From CAZIUL01 sp964542475 (GTDB lineage Bacteria; Planctomycetota; B15-G4; CAYZWU01), in assembly GCA_964542475.1 (NCBI GenBank), contig CAZIUL010000024.1, positions 1-64,000 on the forward strand: 64,000 nucleotides of DNA. The letters are read 5' to 3'. The notes beneath the pieces were generated by a model. The model saw only the letters and a program-made list of their open reading frames with translations, did not search any database and had not been told where the DNA came from. Below, in pieces: positions 36,359 to 44,204 of this stretch. The first letter of the stretch is position 1, and every line of letters starts with the position of its first letter. The translations under genes were made by a program, and so were the position numbers.

Positions 36359-37762
36359 ATGATAGATTCTAAAGATTCTATCGATACAAAATGGAGCATC
36401 ATTTCTTCACATATCCAGGAGTTCGTCACTCCACAGCAGTACAGAACATGGTTCAGATCGGTGACTTTATCCAAATGTTCTGATGAGGCTTTCACCTTCA
36501 CCGTTCCCAACAAGTTCTTGAAGACCTGGATATCGAACTACTATATGGACGTTCTCCGCAAATCAATAGACAAGGCCTTGGGGAACTCTTCTGAAGCATC
36601 AATAACCATCAAAATAGACCCGTCAGCGGAACCGGTGATCCAGGAAAGCAAACCCGAGGTTTCAGGTAGAGATTCCAGCAGCGAGCCGGTCCCTGAAAAA
36701 CAGCCGGAAATGAACGCAAGGCATAAAATATCAGACGATTTCTTTCTAAACCCCAACTACAGCTTCGGTAACTTCATTGTCGGCCCTTGCAACCAGCTCG
36801 CGTATGCCGCATCCATGTCAATAGCTGATAAACCATCATCATCATACAATCCCCTTTTCCTGCACGGATCGAGCGGATTGGGCAAAACCCACCTTTTACA
36901 CTCTGTCTGTCAAAAGGTCCTTGCCAAGGAACCATCCACAAAAATCCTGTTCCTTTCGTGTGAAACATTCATCAACCATTTCATATCCTCGATTGAAAAA
37001 GGCAACCTGACGAACTTCAGGAACAAGTACCGCCACATCGACATCCTTCTCATCGATGACATCCACCTGCTTGCCAGGAAGGAACGCACACAGGAAGAGT
37101 TTTTTCATACGTTCAACTCGCTTTTCAACAGCGGCAAGCAGATCGTGCTTTCAAGCGACTCTCCACCATCTGAAATTCCAACCATCGAGGAAAGGCTCGT
37201 GTCCAGGTTCAAGTGGGGGCTTGTTTCGCCCGTTTTCCCGCCCGATCTTGAAACACGCTGCGCCATTCTAAAGGCGAAAGCCCGCATGAAAAATGTCGAT
37301 GTTCCCTCGGAGGTGGTGTCGTTCCTGGCCGAGAACATCAACACAAACATCCGTGAACTGGAAGGCGCAATAACAAAGGTGGTCGGATACTCAACGCTCA
37401 TGAACCGCGAGATCGACCTTGACATGGCGCAGGAGGCCATGCAGGATGTGATCAAAAGCAACGATCACTTAATCACAATCGATCACATAGTTAAATCGAT
37501 CACAAAAAAATTCAATGTCAAGCTGTCCGACTTGCAATCGAAAAAAAGGATTCATTCCATCGGTCTACCGCGCCAGATTTCCATGTTTGTGATCAAAAAC
37601 CTGACATATCACTCACTCCAGGAAATTGGTGCGTATTTCGGCGGGCGTGATCATTCTACAGTACTCCACGCATATAACAAAATATCCGATAAAATGAAAA
37701 CCGACAACAGTTTCAAACAGTTGGTGAGTGAAATCATCGACGAAATAACTGGCAAGGTTTGA
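36359..37762 (+). CDS. dnaA: Chromosomal replication initiator DnaA
   Basis: 467 residues from ATG 36359 (AAAGGAT upstream). Domain I (about 1-75; WSIISSHIQEFVTPQQYRTW) is followed by a variable linker (76-120). The AAA+ domain has NPNYSFGNFIVGPCNQLAYA, Walker A GSSGLGKTHLLHSV and Walker B ILLIDDIHLLARKERTQEEF; the arginine-finger region is SRFKWGLVSPVFPP. The DNA-binding domain IV ends with the DnaA signature QEIGAYFGGRDHSTVLHAYN. All parts needed to open the origin are intact. dnaN, recF and gyrB are not downstream, and no TTATNCACA boxes were seen on either side, so the origin is probably not here. Confidence 0.95.
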   Translation: MIDSKDSIDTKWSIISSHIQEFVTPQQYRTWFRSVTLSKCSDEAFTFTVPNKFLKTWISNYYMDVLRKSIDKALGNSSEASITIKIDPSAEPVIQESKPEVSGRDSSSEPVPEKQPEMNARHKISDDFFLNPNYSFGNFIVGPCNQLAYAASMSIADKPSSSYNPLFLHGSSGLGKTHLLHSVCQKVLAKEPSTKILFLSCETFINHFISSIEKGNLTNFRNKYRHIDILLIDDIHLLARKERTQEEFFHTFNSLFNSGKQIVLSSDSPPSEIPTIEERLVSRFKWGLVSPVFPPDLETRCAILKAKARMKNVDVPSEVVSFLAENINTNIRELEGAITKVVGYSTLMNREIDLDMAQEAMQDVIKSNDHLITIDHIVKSITKKFNVKLSDLQSKKRIHSIGLPRQISMFVIKNLTYHSLQEIGAYFGGRDHSTVLHAYNKISDKMKTDNSFKQLVSEIIDEITGKV

Positions 37763-37806
37763 TTTGAGGAGAGGCTGGAGGCTCGTAGTTTCACCGGACG
37801 CACGGA

Positions 37807-39090
37807 TTACCATCCTGTTTCAAGAAGCGCCTCGTAAAAACCCGGATACGAGATCCTTATTGCTTCGTCGCCGTCTATAGTCATTCCTTTTTTCGAAAGC
37901 GCGCCCGCGATTCCAAGCAACATTGCCGTGCGGTGATCGCCGCGGCTGTCCGCCCTGATGCCTTCGAGCTCACATGGACCAATGACCTTGAAGCCGTCAT
38001 CGAGCGCTTCGACCTTCCCGCCCATGCTTACGAGCAAACGGGCTGTTTCCTCGATTCTGTTCGACTCCTTGTTCCTGAGCTCCCCTGCCCCCCTGATGGT
38101 GGTGACTCCTTCCGCCCCGCATGCAAGAAGCGCAACAAGCGGCACCTCGTCGATCATGGAAGGAACATCGGCACCTGTGATCGAAACCGCTTTGAGCTTC
38201 GAGCTGCACACTGTCACATCCCCCAACGGCTCAGTCGGCCCGCCGACCCTCTCGCGGATCTCGACACTTCCTCCCATGCGCCTGGCGGTTTCGACAAAGC
38301 CGAGACGTGTAGGGTTCAGGCCCACTCCGTTGATCTCGATCCGGGCATTCGGATGAAGCAGCGCGAGTGCGATAAAAAACGCCGCGGAAGAGATGTCGCC
38401 CGGCACCTTCAGGTCAATCGGAGAAAGCTCTTCCGCTGGTTCCAGGTTTATACAACCGTTCGCCTCTTCAAGCGCAATCCCCATGGCCTTCAGCAGCCGC
38501 TCCGAATGATCCCGCGACGGAACCTTCTCAATCACGGTCGTGTTACCTTCCGCACGAAGACCGGCCAGAAGAAGGGCTGATTTCACCTGTGCGCTTGCAA
38601 CAGGCATCTTGTATTCGATCCCTTTAAGCTGCGACGGCTCCAACCTGAAAGGAGCGCGGCCTTTCGTTTCCAGGCAGTTGATCACAGCGCCCATCAATCC
38701 GAGAGGGTCGATGATCCTCTGCATCGGCCTTTTTTTCAGGGAAGAATCCCCTGTGATAGTGGAACCGAACCCCTGACCGGCAAGGATCCCGGCAAGCAGC
38801 CTCATGGTTGTTCCGGAGTTGCCCGCATCGAGCACCTGTGCGGGGGGATGCAACCCCTTCAGCCCGACCCCGTCGACGATAAGATCCTGCCCGTTCTCTT
38901 CAAAAACAGCGCCGAGTTCCTCCATGCACCTGATCGAGCTCCTGCAGTCTTCACAGTCCAGCCGGTTCCTGATAACGGAGCGTCCTGAGGCCAGGGAACC
39001 GAATAGAATTCCGCGATGAGTAATCGATTTGTCTCCTGGTGGCTCGATCGTACCGCTAACACGCTTGAGATGCGGGATATACCTGGTCAT
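37807..39090 (-). CDS. aroA: 3-phosphoshikimate 1-carboxyvinyltransferase (EPSP synthase)
   Basis: 427 residues. It joins shikimate-3-phosphate and PEP in aromatic amino-acid synthesis. Motifs: PPGDKSITHRGILFGSLASG, LDAGNSGTTMRLLAGILAGQ (signature 1), GDSSLKKRPMQRIIDPL, VASAQVKSALLLAGL, RDHSERLLKAMG, VPGDISSAAFFIALALLH, DEVPLVALLACGAEG and RGAGELRNKESNRIEETARL (signature 2). The inner segment GNSGTTMR rather than GNAGTAMR is that of class II, often glyphosate-tolerant, enzymes. The gene is separated from the catabolic block upstream by repeats, so it probably has its own transcript. Confidence 0.96.
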   Translation of the reverse strand: MTRYIPHLKRVSGTIEPPGDKSITHRGILFGSLASGRSVIRNRLDCEDCRSSIRCMEELGAVFEENGQDLIVDGVGLKGLHPPAQVLDAGNSGTTMRLLAGILAGQGFGSTITGDSSLKKRPMQRIIDPLGLMGAVINCLETKGRAPFRLEPSQLKGIEYKMPVASAQVKSALLLAGLRAEGNTTVIEKVPSRDHSERLLKAMGIALEEANGCINLEPAEELSPIDLKVPGDISSAAFFIALALLHPNARIEINGVGLNPTRLGFVETARRMGGSVEIRERVGGPTEPLGDVTVCSSKLKAVSITGADVPSMIDEVPLVALLACGAEGVTTIRGAGELRNKESNRIEETARLLVSMGGKVEALDDGFKVIGPCELEGIRADSRGDHRTAMLLGIAGALSKKGMTIDGDEAIRISYPGFYEALLETGW

Positions 39091-39136
39091 GACCGTTCGC
39101 GAGACGCTCCTTTCTGTCTCCTATGTTATTGATGAA

Positions 39137-39154
39137 GGGCGAAAAAGTTCGCCC
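39137..39154. terminator. Short hairpin between mutase gene and aroA
   Basis: GGGCGAAAAAGTTCGCCC: seven-base arms and a four-base loop, lying between the end of the acyl-CoA mutase gene (39322) and aroA. No T tract follows on the minus strand, so termination is uncertain. Confidence 0.35.
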
Positions 39155-39184
39155 CAGGAACCCTCCAGACCGTCCTTGATCCGG

Positions 39185-39300
39185 TTTGGCGTTTGGAGGG
39201 ACGGCTTCCACGCCGTCCTCTTCCGGTCGCAAAAGAATCCGGACCTCCATATCCGTTCTATTTCGGTCGGGGTGGAACCCGACGCTCCATGTCCGCCTCT
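39185..39300. repeat. REP-like palindromic elements
   Basis: In the 231-base spacer between mutase and aroA are two GC-rich hairpins. One is built on GGACGGC...GCCGTCC (about 39199-39222). The other is TCGGG-TGGAA-CCCGA (about 39269-39285). The surrounding wording (tggaagccgtcc, gggttccaccccgacc) is of the kind seen in dispersed intergenic repeats of many uncultivated bacteria. No transposase is nearby. Confidence 0.5.
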
Positions 39301-39321
39301 TCCCCAAGCATACAGCCTTCA

Positions 39322-40950
39322 TCAAAATCGAATCGGCTCCTCAAAAACACCGAACACATCCTTCAGCACGGAGGTTATCTCGCCCACGCTCGCGTAAACG
39401 CTCACCGCCTGCATTATGGCGGGCATGAGATTGGACCGCTCCTTTACCGCTGTGTTGCGCACCATATCCAGCGCAGCTTGTACCTCGTCCTCGTTCCGCG
39501 ACGACCGGACTTTTTTCAGCCGCTCCACCTGCCTTGCAGCCTCCTCCCCTCGGTATGGATGAAGCTCAACCGAGCGCTCCTTCTCTTCCATGCGGTAGCA
39601 GTTCACACCGACCTTGCGAACCTTTCCCTCGCGTACCGCCTTCTCGTGCTCGTAGGCCTGCTTCGACACATCCGATTGTATGCGTCCTTCGGCAACAGCC
39701 TTTACAATGCCCCCGCTTTCATCGACCCCGCGCAAGCACTCCCTTATCTTCTCTTCCATCTGGTTGGTGAGCGACTCGACATAGTACGACCCTGCCAGCG
39801 GATCGACCGTGTCCGCCACTCCTACCTCCTCTATCAGAAGCTGCATCGTTCGAAGCGACAGAAGCGCCGCCTTTTCCGTGGGTATCGTGTACGCCTCGTC
39901 AAACGAGCACAGCGCCATGGTCTGCGTGCCTGAAAGCGCGCTCGCGAGCGCGTAGTATGCTCCCCGCATGATGTTGTTCTCCGGCTGCTCGATGGTGAGA
40001 CCACCCCCGCCGCCGCCCGCGATCATCCTCAGCATGCAGGACCGGGGTTCCTTTGCCCCGTACTCCTCCTTTATTATCTTCGCCCAGAGCCGCCTTCCAG
40101 CCCTGAACTTGGCCACCTGCTCGAAAAGGCGTCCGTGAATGTCAAAGTTGAACGACAGCCGCGATGCGAAGTCATCCACATCAAGCCCCCGTCCCAGCAC
40201 ATGATCGATGTATGCCCTGGCGATACAGAACGCGTAAGCCACCTCCTGCACGGGATCTGCCCCGGACTCGCGGATGTGGTAGCCGCACACGCTGACCGGG
40301 CTGTACTTCGGCACCCGCTCCGAGCAGAAAAGGATCGTGTCCCCGATCAGCCTGACTGATGGCTCCACCGGAAAAATCCATGTTCCCCTGCCGATGTACT
40401 CCTTCAGGATATCGTTCTGCGCAGTGCCGCGCAGCGTGTGAAGGTCGTACCCCCGCTTCTCGGCCATTGCAAAATACATGGCCATGAGCACCGCGGCAGC
40501 GCCGTTGATTGTCAGCGAAACCGTTATCTTCTCGAGGTCGATCTCCTCGAACGCCTCTTCCATGTCAACGAGCGTGTCAACCGCCATGCCCACCCGGCCG
40601 ACCTCGCCGTCTGCCATCGGATCATCGGAATCGAGACCGGTCTGCGTTGGAAGGTCAAAGGCCACGTTCAGGCCGTTCTGGCCGTGGCTTATCAGGTACT
40701 TGAACCGCTCGTTGGTCTCGGCGGCCGTGCCGAACCCGGAGTACTGCCGCATGGTGAACGGCCTCTTGCGGTACATGAGCGGGTGAATCCCCCGTGTGAA
40801 CGGATACACACCGGGATCGTCCACAGGTGCAAGCCCCCCGCTCGCCTCCACATCATCCCGGGTATACACAGGCTTTACCTCGATGCCCGACTCAAGGCGG
40901 ACCTTTCCTGTCCCGCTCTCCTTGCGGTCATCTTTTGCTTCGGCGCTCAT
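39322..40950 (-). CDS. B12-dependent acyl-CoA mutase, large (catalytic) subunit
   Basis: 542 residues from ATG 40950, which overlaps the stop of the B12-binding subunit gene. This is the TIM-barrel part of the methylmalonyl-CoA mutase family, which rearranges the carbon skeleton of acyl-CoAs by a radical mechanism. It has RPFTMRQYSGFGTAAETN (Tyr70 matches methylmalonyl-CoA mutase Tyr89), TAQNDILKEYIGRGTWIFP (Arg188 matches Arg207) and QPENNIMRGAYYALASALSG. The stretch that reads RFHTQTAG in methylmalonyl-CoA mutase, with catalytic His244, reads RMIAGGGGGG here (308-317). The enzyme is therefore probably not a standard methylmalonyl-CoA mutase. It is the last gene of the catabolic block. Confidence 0.88.
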   Translation of the reverse strand: MSAEAKDDRKESGTGKVRLESGIEVKPVYTRDDVEASGGLAPVDDPGVYPFTRGIHPLMYRKRPFTMRQYSGFGTAAETNERFKYLISHGQNGLNVAFDLPTQTGLDSDDPMADGEVGRVGMAVDTLVDMEEAFEEIDLEKITVSLTINGAAAVLMAMYFAMAEKRGYDLHTLRGTAQNDILKEYIGRGTWIFPVEPSVRLIGDTILFCSERVPKYSPVSVCGYHIRESGADPVQEVAYAFCIARAYIDHVLGRGLDVDDFASRLSFNFDIHGRLFEQVAKFRAGRRLWAKIIKEEYGAKEPRSCMLRMIAGGGGGGLTIEQPENNIMRGAYYALASALSGTQTMALCSFDEAYTIPTEKAALLSLRTMQLLIEEVGVADTVDPLAGSYYVESLTNQMEEKIRECLRGVDESGGIVKAVAEGRIQSDVSKQAYEHEKAVREGKVRKVGVNCYRMEEKERSVELHPYRGEEAARQVERLKKVRSSRNEDEVQAALDMVRNTAVKERSNLMPAIMQAVSVYASVGEITSVLKDVFGVFEEPIRF

Positions 40951-41345
40951 GGACAATTCTCCCTGATAAAGTCAACAATCTCATCCAGGCCGCTGCCCGT
41001 AGGAAAGACGCGGTCCACACCCAAGCCCTCCAGCTTGCTCCTGTCGCCCGCCGGGATGCTGCCTCCGACCAGCCACACCTTCTCATCCAAGCCGGCCTCC
41101 TTCAAAAGCGGGGCCATCTTCGTGCACACGGGGATGTGCGCTCCTGTCATTATGGAAAGGCCGATCACATCAGCGTCCATGTCAAGAGCGGCCTTGACGA
41201 TCGCCTCCGAGCTCTGCCTGAGCCCGGTGTATTTCACATCGAACCCGGCATCCATCAGGTGCCGCACCAGGACCTTGGCGCCCTGGTCATGACCGTCGAG
41301 CCCTGGTTTTGCGATGAGTACGCGTATTGAGCTTTCAGCGCTCAT
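40947..41345 (-). CDS. B12-binding subunit of acyl-CoA mutase
   Basis: 132 residues forming only the cobalamin domain. The D-x-H-x-x-G motif (LDGHDQGAKVLVRHLMDAGF) supplies the lower axial His to cobalt, with LSIMTGAH and VGGSIPAGD further along. It matches the C-terminal domain of methylmalonyl-CoA mutase as a separate small subunit. Start ATG 41345 overlaps the acyl-CoA dehydrogenase stop (ATGA) behind GGAGGTGGGG; its own end overlaps the large-subunit start. The two mutase subunits should therefore be made in equal amounts. Confidence 0.93.
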   Translation of the reverse strand: MSAESSIRVLIAKPGLDGHDQGAKVLVRHLMDAGFDVKYTGLRQSSEAIVKAALDMDADVIGLSIMTGAHIPVCTKMAPLLKEAGLDEKVWLVGGSIPAGDRSKLEGLGVDRVFPTGSGLDEIVDFIRENCP

Positions 41346-42469
41346 GCCCCCACCTCCTTTGCAATGATCAGCTTCAGAATTTCAGACGTTCCCCCGCCTA
41401 TCAGCGTGAAGCGGATGTCGCGAAGGTACCGCTGCACCGGGTATTCCATGGCGTACCCGTACGAGGCAAGCACCCGCGCGGCCTTGTCGCACACATCCAG
41501 GGCAGCCTCGGACGCGAACAGCTTGGCCATTGCCGCCTGCTTGGAGTTCGCAAGCCCCTTGTCGCTCCGCCATGCCGCGTAAAGCACGAACTGCCTGGCA
41601 ACCTCGATTTGCATCGCCATGTCCGCGAGTTTCATCTTCACGGCCTGGAACTTGGAGATCGGTTTCTTGAACTGGATGCGCTGCTTCGCGTACTCCAGGC
41701 TGTCTTCGAGCGCGGCGCGTGCCGTGCCCACTGCGAGCGCGCCCGTCATCACGCGGATCTCGTCCAGGATCTCGCGAAGGTAGTCGGCGCCCTTTCCAGG
41801 CTCGCCGAGCAGGGCATCACCGGGCACGCTGCAATCATCGAGAACCACTTCCGATGTCACCGAGGCCTTCACCCCCATCTTATCGATGTTCCTTCCAACG
41901 TTCAGGCCGGGGTTATCCCTGGTGACCAGAAAAACGTTGAGCACATCATCCACCTTGGCAAAAACCGTGAAGAAATCCGCGACCGGGGCCTGGGTGATCC
42001 ACATCTTTCGGCCGTTGAGCACCCAGCCGCCTTCGCCATCCGGCACGGCAGAGGTGGAGATGTTGGAAAGGTCGCTCCCGGCGTCAGGCTCCGTGATGCA
42101 GATGGTGCCGACCTTTTCGCCTTTCAGCGCGGGCTCGAACAGCTCCTTCTTCTGCGTGTCCGTGGCGAACCTGTGCAAAAAGTACGTGCCCATGAGCGAC
42201 TGCATGGCACATGCCGCTGCCACGGACAGCGAACCGTATGCAAGCTCCTCCGAGGCCAGGCAGTAAGTAACTATGTCCATGCCCGAACCCCCGGCACTTT
42301 CCGGGTAGCGCATGCCGAAATATCCGAGCCTGCCAACCGCCTGGAACTGTTCGCGCGGAAACTCGGCTTTTTCGTCTATGGCCTGGGCCTCGGGCTTGAG
42401 CCGCTCCCTTGCGTAGCGCGCAAAGGTCTCCTGAACAGCTCTCTGCTCCTCGGTAAGCTCGAAATTCAT
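41342..42469 (-). CDS. Acyl-CoA dehydrogenase
   Basis: 375 residues, normal length. FAD enzyme that oxidises the alpha-beta bond of an acyl-CoA and passes electrons to ETF. It has the signature ICITEPDAGSDLSNISTSAV, LNGRKMWITQAPVADFFTVF, KPISKFQAVKMKLADMAMQI and an end motif YLRDIRFTLIGGGTSEILKL. In short- and medium-chain enzymes the last motif begins Y-E-G-T with Glu as catalytic base. Here the position is Gly (357-364 reads IGGGTSEI), so the base must lie elsewhere, as in isovaleryl-CoA or cyclic-acyl-CoA dehydrogenases. The start follows GAGGAGA, one base after the HyuB stop. Confidence 0.92.
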   Translation of the reverse strand: MNFELTEEQRAVQETFARYARERLKPEAQAIDEKAEFPREQFQAVGRLGYFGMRYPESAGGSGMDIVTYCLASEELAYGSLSVAAACAMQSLMGTYFLHRFATDTQKKELFEPALKGEKVGTICITEPDAGSDLSNISTSAVPDGEGGWVLNGRKMWITQAPVADFFTVFAKVDDVLNVFLVTRDNPGLNVGRNIDKMGVKASVTSEVVLDDCSVPGDALLGEPGKGADYLREILDEIRVMTGALAVGTARAALEDSLEYAKQRIQFKKPISKFQAVKMKLADMAMQIEVARQFVLYAAWRSDKGLANSKQAAMAKLFASEAALDVCDKAARVLASYGYAMEYPVQRYLRDIRFTLIGGGTSEILKLIIAKEVGA

Positions 42470-42470
42470 G

Positions 42471-44204
42471 TCATTGTCTCCTCAAGCGCCCGGTTTCCTC
42501 TTCATCAACTTCGAACGTTTCCGGGTCAACTGCCACGCCGTACGCGCCGCGTGCTTTTTCGACTGAAAGAGTGCCGCTGCGCACCTCCTCCGCAACCTTC
42601 TCCGCCGGCCTCTCGAACGGATCGCCGTAACCGCCGCCGCCACCCGCTTCCTGTACGTACTCGGTCCCCTCGGGTATCCCGGTCACGAGATCCTTGCTCG
42701 TTGTGCGGTACACCTTTCCATCCGGGTAGCAAAGATCGATGTAGTTGAGAGTGGAGCCGTGACCGCCGTTTAGCCCGAAGGCGGGCTCCACATCGCCGTC
42801 GCCGAAAGTGACAAGCTGCGTCTTCTCCCCGCCGGTTACAAAGCGGCTCACAACACCGAGCCCCCCGCGCCACTTTCCCGCCCCTGCCGAATCGACGAGG
42901 TACTCGTGCTCCAGCAAACGGTGCGGTGTCTGCTGCTCGAACATCTCGTAGTCCTGGTCGAGCACGCCGCCCGACGCGTCGATCATGCCGATGTGATCGT
43001 ACCCGTCCACCCCGTCCATCGCGCCGGAGCCGCCCTTCAGCCCCATGAAATAGATGTCAACGTACTTGTCGTCCTTCCGCGGATCCGTACCAGTGGTGAG
43101 CGAGCAGAGGAGCTGGTTCCAGCCCGCCGTGACCCTGTCCGGAATCACCGGCGCGAGCGCGCGGATTATAGCGTCGGCGTTTGGCGGGCAGAGGTGGTTG
43201 CCGAACGTTGTGGCAGCCGGGTACGCGGCGTTCAGTATGCATCCCTCCGGGATGATGATGTCGAGCGGCTCGATCATGCCCTCGTTGTGCGGGATGTCCG
43301 GGTTCACCATCTGGAGAAAGGTCAGCGTGGTGGCTGACGCGCTCGATGTGTACGTGCCGTTCACAAAGCCGTCTGTCTGGCCGTCCGTGTCCGAGTAGTC
43401 GAACGCGATCCGGCCGTCATTGACAACGATCTTGACCCTGATCCGGTAGCGCGACCCGGGTGTTTTGCCGTCGAAGTAGACGGTGCTCTCGCCGCTGTAC
43501 TCACCGTCCGGGATCGTGCGGATTTCAGCCTCCATCATCTTCTTCGTGGATTCGAACAGGTGTTTCTTGTGCGAATCGAATACATCGAAGCCGTACTTTT
43601 CCACCAGCGAGATCATGCGCCGCTCCCCTACAACGCACGCGCCGGTAAGGGCGCGCATGTCCTCTTCCACAATCTTGAACCTGATGTTCGCGAAGATCAG
43701 GTTCCACACGTCCTTTCTGAGCTCGCCGCCCGCGATAACCTTGACCGGCGGGATGCGCAGCGCCTCCTGCCACACCTCGGTTGCATTGGGGTTGTAGCCG
43801 CCCGCGACCGCGCCGCCGATGTCAGCCTGGTGCCCCTTGCATGCGCTCCACGCGACAAGTCTTCCGCCCACGAAGATCGGCTTGTACACGGCAACGTCGT
43901 TGTTCTGGTTGCCCATGCTGAAGACATCGTTATGGAAGATCACATCGCCCGGCGCAATGTCATCCCCGAAGAAATCGATGATGTGCTTGCACACAGGCCC
44001 GAGCGAAAAGGACAGGATCGGAAGGTTCTCGGTCTGTTCCAGCATCCTCCCCTTGGCATCGTAGAGCCCGGTGACAAAGTCCTTGGCCTCGCAGAGGATG
44101 GGCGAGCGGGTTGTCATGGTCAAGGAGATGCTCATCTCGTCCGTGATCGATTTGAACGCCCGCTGGAACACGGACACCAGGATGGGGTCGATGCCGGTTT
44201 TCAT
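42471..44204 (-). CDS. hyuB: Hydantoinase B / oxoprolinase family protein
   Basis: 577 residues. This is the partner of HyuA: together they form an ATP-dependent amidase or, in relatives, a carboxylase (acetone/acetophenone carboxylase). Motifs include DPILVSVFQRAFKSITDEMS, SFSLGPVCKHIIDFFGDDIA, DVIFHNDVFSMGNQNNDVAV, KGHQADIGGAVAGGYNPNAT, and the C-terminal GAGKWRGGLGVVSRF and QEAGGGGGYGDPFERP. The gene overlaps hyuA by four bases (ATGA) and almost touches the acyl-CoA dehydrogenase gene. There is no small gamma subunit as in acetone carboxylase. The substrate is not decidable from sequence. Confidence 0.9.
   Translation of the reverse strand: MKTGIDPILVSVFQRAFKSITDEMSISLTMTTRSPILCEAKDFVTGLYDAKGRMLEQTENLPILSFSLGPVCKHIIDFFGDDIAPGDVIFHNDVFSMGNQNNDVAVYKPIFVGGRLVAWSACKGHQADIGGAVAGGYNPNATEVWQEALRIPPVKVIAGGELRKDVWNLIFANIRFKIVEEDMRALTGACVVGERRMISLVEKYGFDVFDSHKKHLFESTKKMMEAEIRTIPDGEYSGESTVYFDGKTPGSRYRIRVKIVVNDGRIAFDYSDTDGQTDGFVNGTYTSSASATTLTFLQMVNPDIPHNEGMIEPLDIIIPEGCILNAAYPAATTFGNHLCPPNADAIIRALAPVIPDRVTAGWNQLLCSLTTGTDPRKDDKYVDIYFMGLKGGSGAMDGVDGYDHIGMIDASGGVLDQDYEMFEQQTPHRLLEHEYLVDSAGAGKWRGGLGVVSRFVTGGEKTQLVTFGDGDVEPAFGLNGGHGSTLNYIDLCYPDGKVYRTTSKDLVTGIPEGTEYVQEAGGGGGYGDPFERPAEKVAEEVRSGTLSVEKARGAYGVAVDPETFEVDEEETGRLRRQ

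Noticed and set aside
37958..38580. Plus-strand frames over aroA
   Set aside because: Antisense to a full-length EPSP synthase with all motifs.
39091..41345. Cobalamin riboswitch near the B12-dependent mutase
   Set aside because: No B12-box-like conserved core was seen upstream of the mutase genes, which overlap their neighbours and have no leader.
41327..42748. Long plus-strand reading frame (473 codons) over the acyl-CoA dehydrogenase gene
   Set aside because: Reads as Arg/His/Leu-rich sequence without a fold pattern and is antisense to a clear gene; similar long shadows at 48052-49317 and 52168-53283 were left out for the same reason.
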